Origin: Chloroflexi bacterium GWB2_54_36
GTDB taxonomy: Bacteria > Chloroflexota > Anaerolineae > Anaerolineales > Anaerolineaceae
Length of the DNA: 64,000 nt
Reading direction: 5' to 3'
Assembly (NCBI GenBank): GCA_001796355.1
Contig: MGMG01000088.1
Span: 1 to 64,000 of the forward strand
The notes below the pieces were generated by a model, which was given only the letters and a program-made list of their open reading frames with translations, was not told the DNA's origin and did no database searches. Both the position numbers and the translations under genes were made by a program. Shown in pieces: positions 1-6,902 of this stretch. Position 1 is the first letter of the stretch, and the number at the start of each line of letters is the position of its first letter.

Positions 1-1
1 A

Positions 2-205
2 AGCCGGGCTTCCGCCAAAGCAGCCGACACCAACGTAACCCTCAATATCGACCTTCCCGGCAATGTCAACATGGATACGCTCAAATGCGAGTCGTGCGGG
101 GGCACGCTCAAACCCGAAGACATCAAAATGGTTGCCGGGGCGCCGGTCGTTACCTGCCCCTGGTGCCACACAACCTACCAGTTAACCGAAGAACCCAAGT
201 GGTAA
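2..205 (+). CDS. C-terminal part of a zinc-ribbon protein (5' end outside window)
   Basis: An open frame enters from the left edge and stops with TAA at 203-205; it is too short at the edge to be in the ORF track. The visible 67 residues end in a four-cysteine zinc ribbon: CESC, about 25 residues, then CPWC, and finish with TEEPKW. The part before the ribbon (TNVTLNIDLPGNVNMD) is polar and fits a linker or small beta domain. It lies 29 bases before the DUF2207 gene on the same strand, so the two probably share a transcript. The function cannot be told from this fragment; the ribbon suggests protein or nucleic-acid binding. Confidence 0.6.
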   Translation, partial: SRASAKAADTNVTLNIDLPGNVNMDTLKCESCGGTLKPEDIKMVAGAPVVTCPWCHTTYQLTEEPKW

Positions 206-234
206 CTTTATAACTTATATCAGGGAGGTGCTTA

Positions 235-1929
235 ATGCACAGGATTCGGGGTGCTCTCCTGCTGCTTATCGCGCTGATTTTGCTGGCTAGCCCGTCGCCA
301 GCTCTGGCGCAAAATTATTCCTTCGAAGTCCCAGTTCAAAATGTCAGCGTCTTTGTCAATTCAGATGGAACCATCAGTCTGGATTATGTTATCACGTTTG
401 CCAATGAGCCTAACGCTGACCCGATCGACATCGTCGATGTTGGCATGCCCAATTACGATTATGAACTGTACAGCATCAGCGCCACGATCGAAGGCGCGCC
501 GGTTGACCGCATCGCCGACTCTGAATATGTCAGCCCGGGCGTAGAATTCCATCTGGGATCCAATGCGATCCAGCCTGGACAAAGCGGCACACTGCACGTC
601 CAGGTGGGCGTGGTGCGTAATGCATTAGGCGCCGGTTCACAGGAAGAAACCGAACCTTACGCCAGTCTGGTGTTCACCCCCAGTTGGTTCGATTCAAGCT
701 TTGCGCGCGGCAAAACCAATTACACCCTCAGCATCATTCTGCCGCCCGGTATGGAGCCGGAGCAGCCGCGCTACCACACCCCGTCCGGCAATTGGCCGGG
801 CGCAGATGAACCGGTATCCAGTTACGATGATCAAAATCGGGTGGTGTATACCTGGACTGCTGACAACGCTGACGCATCAACCACTTATGAATTCGGCGCC
901 AGCTTCCCCATGGCCCTGGTGCCTGCCGAAGTGGTGGTAGCGACTGAAACTCCCAACACCCGCAGCTTTTCATTGGATTCAATCATTCCTTTTCTGTGCT
1001 TCGGCGGTTTTTTCGCGCTAATCGTTGGTCTTGGCATCGCCGGTTCAAAAGCCGCTGAAAAGCGTAAATTGCAGTACATGCCGCCCAAAATTGCGGTTGA
1101 AGGCCACGGCATCAAGCGCGGCTTGACTGCCGTCGAGGCTGCAATCTTGATGGAGCAGCCGCTCGATAAAGTCATGAGCATGATTCTGTTTAGCGTGCTG
1201 AAAAAAGGCGCGGCTACTGTCGTCACGCGCGAACCGCTCAAGCTGGAAGTCGTCAGTCCGCTGCCTGAAAACCTGCAGCCGTATGAGGTGGATTTCTGCA
1301 AAGCATTCGAAAGCGAAGACAAAGCTGCCCGGCGCCGCGAACTGCAATCCGTGACCGTTGGCCTGGTCAAATCGATCTCCGAAAAGATGAAAGGGTTCAG
1401 CCGCAAAGAAACAATCGAGTATTACACGGCGATCATGGAAAAAGCCTGGTCGCAGGTCACTGCCGCGGACACCCCCGAGATCAAATCCGAGACCTACGAG
1501 CAGGTAATGGAATGGACCATGCTCGACAAAGAATGGTCTGGGCGCACCCAGCAATCCTTCGGCCCGCAGCCGGTCTTCGTACCGACTTGGTGGTGGCGCT
1601 TTGATCCTGCCATGCGCACGAGCGGTGGCGGCGGCATGGCCGCAGCCTCGCTTCCTTCCATGCCGTCAACCGGTCAGGGCGGCTCGATCAACCTGCCTAA
1701 ACTGCCAGGCTCTGACTTTGCCGCCTCGATGGTCAATGGCGCCCAGGCGTTCTCAGCCAGCGTGGTCGGCAATCTGACCACCTTCACCGACACCATCACG
1801 AATAAAACCAATCCCGTGCCCAAGACCACCTATACCCGCTCCGGCGGGTCGGGCGGCGGCGGTCGTTCTTGCGCCTGCGCGTGCGCCTGCGCCGGTTGTG
1901 CCTGCGCCTGTGCCGGTGGCGGACGGTAA
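235..1929 (+). CDS. DUF2207-type membrane protein with Cys-Ala repeat C-terminal tail
   Basis: 564 residues. A signal peptide (residues 1-25, ending ALAQ) is followed by an extracytoplasmic beta-rich domain to about residue 245, one membrane helix (about 248-270, FGGFFALIVGLGIAG), and a cytosolic alpha/beta region starting MPPKIAVEGHGIKRGLTAVE, the pattern of DUF2207 proteins. The last 100 residues are Gly/Ser-rich and end in SCACACACAGCACACAGGGR, with seven cysteines alternating with Ala or Gly. The start is supported by GGGAGGTG just upstream of ATG. Two radical SAM homologues, the first with a PqqD-like peptide-binding domain, follow after 15 bases, so the tail is a reasonable candidate modification substrate (inference). 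I recall a family model for proteins with such Cys-rich tails next to radical SAM genes but cannot verify it here. The membrane domain's own role is unknown. Confidence 0.75.
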   Translation: MHRIRGALLLLIALILLASPSPALAQNYSFEVPVQNVSVFVNSDGTISLDYVITFANEPNADPIDIVDVGMPNYDYELYSISATIEGAPVDRIADSEYVSPGVEFHLGSNAIQPGQSGTLHVQVGVVRNALGAGSQEETEPYASLVFTPSWFDSSFARGKTNYTLSIILPPGMEPEQPRYHTPSGNWPGADEPVSSYDDQNRVVYTWTADNADASTTYEFGASFPMALVPAEVVVATETPNTRSFSLDSIIPFLCFGGFFALIVGLGIAGSKAAEKRKLQYMPPKIAVEGHGIKRGLTAVEAAILMEQPLDKVMSMILFSVLKKGAATVVTREPLKLEVVSPLPENLQPYEVDFCKAFESEDKAARRRELQSVTVGLVKSISEKMKGFSRKETIEYYTAIMEKAWSQVTAADTPEIKSETYEQVMEWTMLDKEWSGRTQQSFGPQPVFVPTWWWRFDPAMRTSGGGGMAAASLPSMPSTGQGGSINLPKLPGSDFAASMVNGAQAFSASVVGNLTTFTDTITNKTNPVPKTTYTRSGGSGGGGRSCACACACAGCACACAGGGR

Positions 1930-1944
1930 AAAGGATTTTTATTA

Positions 1945-3312
1945 ATGGTAAAACGCATTTCGAACCTGTTCCCGCGCTTTCTTATAGGCGGCGGTGCCCA
2001 AGTGCCCGGTCTGCCCAAATCCGGGGTTTACCACTACAGCCGGGAGGACCGCGGCGGCAAAGCCCGCATCCATTTGCGCCTGGAAGCGGATGGACATGGG
2101 CTGCTGCTGGTCAACGCCAACCGCGCCTTTCACCTCAACCCCACCGCCGCCCTGATGGCCTACCTGGCGCTGGAAAAAGTCCCCCAGCCGACCGCGGTGC
2201 GCGCCATCACCCGCCAGTTCAAAGTTCCCGCTGAGGAAGCCTTTCTTGACTATGCACAGTTCATCCCGCAATTGGATGAACTTACTGCCCCCGACGGCGC
2301 CTGCCCGGTGCATGACCTGGAGCTGGAAGTGCTGGCGCCGTTCTCGCAGCACCCTTCCGCGCCATACCGCATGGACCTGGCGCTGACCTACCGCTGCAAC
2401 AACAACTGCGCGCACTGCTACAATGCCCGGCCGCGCAACTTCCCCGAGATGGATACCGTTGCCTGGAAGCGCACCCTTGATCTGCTTTGGAAAATCGGCA
2501 TCCCGCACATCGTGTTCACCGGCGGCGAGCCTACCCTGCGCCCGGACCTGCCCGAGCTGATCGCCCACGCCGAAGGCCTGGGTCAGATCACCGGCATCAA
2601 TACCAACGGACGTAAACTGAAGGACCCAGCCTTCGTCCAGCAACTGGTGGATGCCGGCCTGGACCACGTGCAAATCACGCTCGAATCCCATGACCCCGCC
2701 ATTCATGACGCCATGGTCGCGCCGCACGGCGCCTGGCAGGAAACGGTCGCCGGAGTGCGCAACGCGCTGGCTACCCGCCTGTTCGTCATGACCAATTCCA
2801 CCTTGCTGCAGGCCAATGCGCCGTACTTATCGCAGACGCTGGACTTTCTGGCCGAGCTTGGCGTGCCGACCGTCGGCCTGAATGCATTGATCTACTCCGG
2901 ACGCGGCGCGAAAGTCGGCACCGGGTTGCCTGAGTCCGCCCTGCCGCCGCTGCTGGAGATTGCCCGCCAGAAGACGGATTCCGCCGCCCAGCGCTTGATC
3001 TGGTACACGCCTACCCAATACTGCAATTTTGACCCGGTGCAAATGGAATTGGGCGTCAAGGGTTGTTCGGCAGCGCTCTACAACATGTGCATCGAACCCG
3101 ATGGCGGTGTGCTGCCCTGCCAGTCCTACTATACCGCGCTCGGCAACATCCTGACAGACCCCTGGGATAGCATCTGGAACCATGACCTGGCGCTCAGCCT
3201 GCGCGAACGCCGCAACCTGCCCTCGGAGTGTAATTCCTGTGCCTTATTGGCCGAATGCGGCGGAGGTTGCCCGCTGGCGCGCACCGAAGAAACCGTCGTC
3301 ACGCCCGTTTAG
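1945..3312 (+). CDS. Radical SAM/SPASM maturase with PqqD-like N-terminal domain
   Basis: 455 residues. Residues about 35-115 resemble a PqqD-like recognition element (LLLVNANRAFHLNPTAALM, then a helical stretch ending YAQFIPQLDEL), the module that holds leader or substrate peptides in many maturases. The radical SAM core begins with CNNNCAHC (Cys151, Cys155, Cys158), which binds the [4Fe-4S] cluster that cleaves S-adenosylmethionine, and continues with FTGGEPTLRPDL. The C-terminus is a SPASM domain with auxiliary-cluster cysteines (GCSAALYNMC, GVLPCQ, CNSCALLAECGGGCP). It sits 15 bases after the Cys-Ala tail protein and 37 bases before its degenerate paralogue. Expected chemistry is radical modification of a peptide, for example thioether formation at Cys; the substrate is inferred from position only. 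Confidence 0.85.
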   Translation: MVKRISNLFPRFLIGGGAQVPGLPKSGVYHYSREDRGGKARIHLRLEADGHGLLLVNANRAFHLNPTAALMAYLALEKVPQPTAVRAITRQFKVPAEEAFLDYAQFIPQLDELTAPDGACPVHDLELEVLAPFSQHPSAPYRMDLALTYRCNNNCAHCYNARPRNFPEMDTVAWKRTLDLLWKIGIPHIVFTGGEPTLRPDLPELIAHAEGLGQITGINTNGRKLKDPAFVQQLVDAGLDHVQITLESHDPAIHDAMVAPHGAWQETVAGVRNALATRLFVMTNSTLLQANAPYLSQTLDFLAELGVPTVGLNALIYSGRGAKVGTGLPESALPPLLEIARQKTDSAAQRLIWYTPTQYCNFDPVQMELGVKGCSAALYNMCIEPDGGVLPCQSYYTALGNILTDPWDSIWNHDLALSLRERRNLPSECNSCALLAECGGGCPLARTEETVVTPV

Positions 3313-3349
3313 CCCACAATTTTCATCGCCTGGGATGGAGGAAAGAAAA

Positions 3350-4522
3350 ATGGATAAAATTCGCAGTTATTTGAGTCGTTTTTTCACTCAACAGACGCCC
3401 CTTCCTCCTGGCGTGCATCACTACCAGTCGCCGCCGGACGTGCCGGTACCTTTTCGATTGCACCTGCGCATCGAGGAAGGCGGCGAGGGCATTTTGATCG
3501 TCAATGCCTCCACCGTGCTGCACCTCAACCAGACTGCCACCGAGTACGCCTATCACCTGCTGCATCAGACGCCCCCCGGCGAGGTTGCAACTGCAATTGC
3601 CAAACGCTATCGTGTGAGCGTCTCGGACGCACTGCAGGATTTTCAGAATTTCTCGCAGCGGGTCGTTACACTGGTGGAAACGCCTGATCTTGACCCAAGC
3701 ACCTACCTCGATTTCGAGCGCACTGCCCCGCATTCGCAAAAGTTGATGGCGCCTTTGCGCCTGGACTGCGCCCTGACTTATGAGACCTCCGACCGGCAGT
3801 CCGTTGTCAGCGCCCCGGTTGACCGCGTCCACCGCAACCTGACCACCGAGGAATGGGTCGCCGTTCTGGATAAAGCCTGGGACGCCGGCATCCCGCATGT
3901 GATTTTCACCGGCGGCGAGCCTACCCTGCGTCCCGATCTGGTTGAACTGATCACCCATGCCGAACAGCTTGGCATGGTCGCCGGAGTGCTCAGCGACGGT
4001 CTGCGTTTCTCCGAAACCGGCTACCTGCACTCCGTGCTGCAGGCTGGCCTGGACCACCTGATGCTGGTGCTGGATCCTGCCGAGGAGCAATCCTGGGAGG
4101 CGCTGCGCGATACCCTGGCCGAAGATTTATTTGTGACCGTGCACCTGACCGTCACTGAACGCAACGCCTCAGAGATTCCCGCCATTCTGGAACGTCTGGC
4201 CGGGTTGAAGGTCGCATCCTTGAGCCTGAGCGAGGCTTCGGGCGCGCTCAAGCCCGTACTGGAATCCGCCCGCGAGCTGGCTGCCCATCATCACATCGAG
4301 TTGGTCTGGGACATTCCGGTGCCCTATTCGCAATTGAATCCGGTTACGTTGGAGTTGAATGCAGTTGGCGAACATATCGCTGGCGCTGGCCGCTCCTGGT
4401 TGTACGTCGAGCCCGACGGCGATGTACTGCCGCGCCAGGGTTCCAACGCTATCCTTGGCAATCTACTGAACGACCCGTGGGAGCAGATCTGGCAGCGGGC
4501 GCGCGAAGTCGCCCCGGTCTAG
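3350..4522 (+). CDS. Degenerate radical SAM paralogue lacking all cluster cysteines
   Basis: 390 residues from the ATG at 3350, chosen because GGAGGAAAG sits just upstream; the track's earlier start at 3182 lies inside the preceding gene. It is collinear with the upstream maturase: same start (MDKIRSYLSRFF versus MVKRISNLFPRF), same PqqD-like segment (ILIVNASTVLHLNQTATEYA), same FTGGEPTLRPDL and same VEPDGDVLP/DPWEQIW C-terminal signature. The cluster motif CNNNCAHC is replaced by TSDRQSVV, the SPASM cysteines are gone (DVLPRQ where the paralogue has GVLPCQ), and the protein stops before the final Cys-rich SPASM part. The frame is intact and fold-defining motifs remain, which suggests a selected pseudoenzyme, perhaps a substrate-binding or regulatory partner, and not decay. 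Confidence 0.8.
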   Translation: MDKIRSYLSRFFTQQTPLPPGVHHYQSPPDVPVPFRLHLRIEEGGEGILIVNASTVLHLNQTATEYAYHLLHQTPPGEVATAIAKRYRVSVSDALQDFQNFSQRVVTLVETPDLDPSTYLDFERTAPHSQKLMAPLRLDCALTYETSDRQSVVSAPVDRVHRNLTTEEWVAVLDKAWDAGIPHVIFTGGEPTLRPDLVELITHAEQLGMVAGVLSDGLRFSETGYLHSVLQAGLDHLMLVLDPAEEQSWEALRDTLAEDLFVTVHLTVTERNASEIPAILERLAGLKVASLSLSEASGALKPVLESARELAAHHHIELVWDIPVPYSQLNPVTLELNAVGEHIAGAGRSWLYVEPDGDVLPRQGSNAILGNLLNDPWEQIWQRAREVAPV

Positions 4523-4530
4523 GCAGATCT

Positions 4531-5262
4531 GTGGACTGGCACGCCCGCTACACCCAGCAGGCCGGCTGGACCGCTCAGATTCGCCGCTATCTCTACGAAA
4601 AAGGCGGTCTCGCCAAGACCGCCTGCGTCCTTGAACCCGGCTGCGGTACCGGCGCCGTGCTGGCGGACTGCCCCGCCGGAGCGCTGCACGGCCTGGACTG
4701 GGATGCGCAGCATTTGCAGGTCGCACAGCGCGCCGTCCCGCGCGCCCGTCTGGTGCGCGCCAACGCGGTCACCCTGCCGTATGCCACCGCCAGCTTTGAC
4801 GCCTGCCTGACGCATTATTTCCTGCTGTGGGTGGATGCCGCCCGCGTGCTGGCGGAAATGCGGCGCGTCACTCGTCCAGGCGGCGTGATTCTGGCGCTGG
4901 CAGAACCCGATTACGGCGCGCGCATCGACTGCCCGGCCGAGCTGGCTGAAATTGGCCAGCTTCAGGGATCAGCGCTGGAGCGCCAGGGCGCCGACCCACG
5001 TATGGGTCGTAAATTGGCTGCACTGTTCGCCGCCGCCGGGCTGCAGCAGGTCACCATCGGCGTCATGGGCGGGGAATGGAGCGCCCGTCAGTTCGAGGAC
5101 GGTTGGGATCTGGAATGGGCGGCGCTGGAAGCCGATTTGGCCGGCAGCCTGCCCGCCGAACGCCTTGCAGAGCTGCGCCGGATTGACGCCACCGCCTGGC
5201 AGCACGGTGAGCGCATCCTCTTTGTGCCAACCTTCTACGCCATCGGCTGGGTGCCGGAATAG
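4531..5262 (+). CDS. Class I SAM-dependent methyltransferase
   Basis: 243 residues if the GTG at 4531 is the start. The track's ATG at 4477 would add 18 residues that only mirror the overlapping end of the previous gene. Motif I is clear (VLEPGCGTGAVLAD), followed by the acidic end of beta-2 (LDWDAQHL), a motif II region (SFDACLTHYFLLWV) and RVTRPGGVILALAEPDYG, a Methyltransf_11-like Rossmann enzyme. The start lies 8 bases after the stop of the degenerate radical SAM gene, so it belongs to the same operon. It may methylate the product of the cassette, but a small-molecule substrate is equally possible. No strong Shine-Dalgarno is seen, which suggests translational coupling. Confidence 0.75.
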   Translation: MDWHARYTQQAGWTAQIRRYLYEKGGLAKTACVLEPGCGTGAVLADCPAGALHGLDWDAQHLQVAQRAVPRARLVRANAVTLPYATASFDACLTHYFLLWVDAARVLAEMRRVTRPGGVILALAEPDYGARIDCPAELAEIGQLQGSALERQGADPRMGRKLAALFAAAGLQQVTIGVMGGEWSARQFEDGWDLEWAALEADLAGSLPAERLAELRRIDATAWQHGERILFVPTFYAIGWVPE

Positions 5263-5308
5263 ATCGTATTTTTTTCGTTTGGGCGATGCATTCAGAAGTT
5301 TTGCGTAG

Positions 5309-5385
5309 GGTGCGTTCGACCGAACGAACAATTTGCTAATCTGTGGAACAGTATTCTTTTTATATACTAACGGGTCGAACGCACC
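5309..5385. repeat. Inverted repeat element, 13-bp perfect arms
   Basis: GGTGCGTTCGACC at 5309-5321 and its exact reverse complement at 5373-5385 flank a 51-base AT-rich centre. This resembles the short GTAGGGTGCGTTCG...CGAACGCACC palindromic elements scattered in many bacterial genomes. It lies in the 390-base gap between the methyltransferase and the rhodanese. Confidence 0.6.
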
Positions 5386-5516
5386 GTCAAATGCCGGATT
5401 GCTTTGCGGCAAATGGGTACGTTCGCCCCGACTGAAAGGTGTGTTTGATCTCATGCGTGATTGCCAATCTGCAATACGATATTCTTCTGGTGTGTTAACG
5501 CGTCGAACGCAACCGT
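5333..5516. repeat. Two diverged direct repeats of about 55 bp
   Basis: The segment 5333-5387 (TTGCTAATCTG...GTCGAACGCACCGT) is repeated with substitutions at 5461-5516 (TTGCCAATCTG...GTCGAACGCAACCGT), with about 73 bases between. The first copy contains the right arm of the 13-bp inverted repeat. Together they look like remnants of a small mobile or palindromic element that was duplicated. No gene is seen between 5263 and 5652 on either strand. Confidence 0.5.
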
Positions 5517-5652
5517 TGAAGGTCGTTTTTGGGGGCCAATTCAGCCGCTGCGGCCCACCATGAAAACCCTAAAATTGAGCAGAAAAAAATGGATCCCGAA
5601 CGAGCAGTTATAATATTGGTTCTGATCATCCTTCCTTGCAGAGGAAATTTTA

Positions 5653-6135
5653 ATGGCGTATAAACAGGCAAAAAACCCAACCACTCCGATCATCCTGATG
5701 ATTTTGGGCTCCGTAATCATTCTGGGCGTCGTCATCTGGCAGACAATCAAGGTGCTTGGCCCGGAAACCACGGCAGCGCAACCTGGCCCTGTTCCAACTA
5801 CCGAAATCCCATTCCCGGAAGTAGCGCGAATTTCGCTGCAAGATGCCAAATCCGCCTACGATGACGGTTCGGCGGTTTTTGTGGATGTGCGCGACCCTGA
5901 ATATTATTCAGCGGGTCATGTTTCCGGAGCGCTCAACATACCCTACAGCCAGGTGAGCCGTCGCATGAACGAGCTGGACAAGAACCAGTGGATTATCACT
6001 TACTGTACCTGACCAGCCGAGGAATCGAGCGCCGGTGCGGCACTCATCCTGCAAGAAAATGGTTTCACCAATATCCAGGCGATCTTAGGCGGATTTGCTG
6101 CCTGGCGGGACGCGGGTTATCCCGTCGAGCCGTAA
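5653..6135 (+). CDS. Membrane-anchored rhodanese, candidate selenoprotein (in-frame TGA read as Sec)
   Basis: The ORF track stops at TGA 6010-6012, but the same frame continues without interruption to TAA at 6133-6135, giving 160 residues with the TGA codon at position 120. Residues 13-33 form a membrane helix; a rhodanese domain follows (VFVDVRDPEYYSAGHVSGALNIP). The active-site loop reads YCT-TGA-PAEESSAGAALIL, and the rest of the fold (GFTNIQAILGGFAAWRDAGYP) lies after the TGA. Related rhodaneses commonly have a second Cys here (YCxCPxE), so Sec at this place is chemically sensible. A hairpin of bacterial SECIS type follows the TGA. GAGGAAA before ATG supports the start. Alternatives are a TGC-to-TGA sequencing error or a recent nonsense mutation. 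No sel genes are in the window. Confidence 0.65.
6010..6045 (+). promoter_or_regulatory. UGA codon plus candidate bacterial SECIS hairpin
   Basis: After the TGA at 6010-6012, GAG (6027-6029) pairs with CTC (6043-6045) and GCC (6031-6033) with GGC (6039-6041), separated by one C-A mismatch; the apical loop is GGTGC (6034-6038). The loop begins 21 bases after the UGA and has G in its first positions. Both fit the known bacterial SECIS pattern (apical loop roughly 16-37 bases downstream, guanosine early in the loop). The stem is short and lies in coding sequence, so chance pairing cannot be excluded. Confidence 0.5.
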
Positions 6136-6214
6136 CCCTCACAGTCTGGCGGTCATTTAGTCTGGTAACACACAGTATTTCCCTATTCGAAAGACGTCTA
6201 TTCTTGTCCGCTTT

Positions 6215-6223
6215 TGGTATAAT
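6215..6223 (+). promoter_or_regulatory. Extended -10 promoter of the glycine riboswitch/gcv operon
   Basis: TGGTATAAT matches the extended -10 form (TGn plus TATAAT). No good -35 is seen at the expected distance. Transcription would begin near 6230, about 40 bases before the first aptamer helix. Confidence 0.6.
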
Positions 6224-6269
6224 TACTTACGGAATCCATTGAATCGAACTTCAATTCAATATTCACCTT

Positions 6270-6442
6270 TTTAGGGAAGAGACCATACACTGGCACCGAA
6301 GGGGCAAAGCGGTTGGAAGCGCATCCACCGCTGAATCTCTCAGGTAAAAGGACCCTAAACAGAGAAACCTCTGGAAAGCCTGCAAGCACCCAAGGGGCAA
6401 GCTCAGTTCAACTGGGCGAATCTCACCGGTCAGAAACAGAGG
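6270..6442 (+). promoter_or_regulatory. Tandem glycine riboswitch
   Basis: Two successive glycine aptamers can be read. Aptamer 1 is closed by TTTAGGG (6270-6276) with CCCTAAA (6353-6359) and holds the hallmark ACCGAAGGGGCAA and CTCTCAGGTAAAAGGAC strings. Aptamer 2 is closed by CCTCTG (6368-6373) with CAGAGG (6437-6442) and holds ACCCAAGGGGCAA and a diverged AATCTCACCGG. The 3' strand of the second closing helix overlaps the left arm of the following terminator, so glycine binding should block termination and switch gcvH-gcvPA-gcvPB on. This is the classic arrangement for glycine-cleavage operons. Confidence 0.92.
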
Positions 6443-6475
6443 ACACACCGCTCCACGCGCTGTGTCCTCTTTCTG
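6438..6475 (+). terminator. Riboswitch-controlled intrinsic terminator
   Basis: AGAGGACACA (6438-6447) pairs perfectly with TGTGTCCTCT (6461-6470), followed by a weak T-rich stretch TTCTGT. The left arm shares bases with the aptamer 2 closing helix, so the two folds exclude each other. Confidence 0.8.
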
Positions 6476-6512
6476 TAAAATTCCCATGTCCATATCCTAA
6501 GGAGGAAGAAAT

Positions 6513-6902
6513 ATGAAAATCCCGGGCGACCTGAAATATTCTAAGACGGATGAGTGGGTCAAAGTCGATGGCAAGGCGGCCATCATCGGAATCACTGACT
6601 ATGCGCAGTCTCAGCTTTCCGATATCGTCTATTTCGAGTTCAAAGTGGATGCCGGAGAAAACGTAAAAAAGGGCGGTACCGCCGCGACGGTTGAATCGGT
6701 CAAAGCTGCTGCGGATGTTAACTTCCCGGTATCCGGCAAAGTGGTTGAGCTCAATGAGTCGGTGGTTGACCAATTCGAAGGCATCAACTCCAAACCGTAT
6801 GACACCTGGTTCCTGAAGGTTGAAATGAGCGACCTGGGTGACCTGAATGCGCTCATGGATGCCGCCGAGTACGAGAAATACTGCGCGGAACGCGGACACT
6901 AA
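6513..6902 (+). CDS. gcvH: Glycine cleavage system H protein
   Basis: 129 residues, normal length for the lipoyl carrier that shuttles the aminomethyl group between the P, T and L proteins in the cytosol. The lipoylated lysine is Lys64 in ATVESVKAAADV, followed by the hairpin FPVSGKVVELNE. The start follows TAAGGAGGAAGAAAT, a strong ribosome site. It is the first gene after the glycine riboswitch and overlaps gcvPA by one base (TAATG), so it is translated together with the P-protein subunits. Confidence 0.95.
   Translation: MKIPGDLKYSKTDEWVKVDGKAAIIGITDYAQSQLSDIVYFEFKVDAGENVKKGGTAATVESVKAAADVNFPVSGKVVELNESVVDQFEGINSKPYDTWFLKVEMSDLGDLNALMDAAEYEKYCAERGH

Noticed and set aside
3182-3349. N-terminal extension of the degenerate radical SAM protein
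   Set aside because: It lies inside the upstream maturase gene in another frame and has no homology to the paralogue's start.
3350-4522. Frameshift or sequencing error as the cause of the missing cysteines
   Set aside because: Sequence before and after each lost motif stays in register with the paralogue, and the losses are separate substitutions.
6291-6307. TGGCACCGAAGGGGCAA as a sigma-54 site
   Set aside because: It lacks the TTGC -12 element and is the conserved core of the glycine aptamer.
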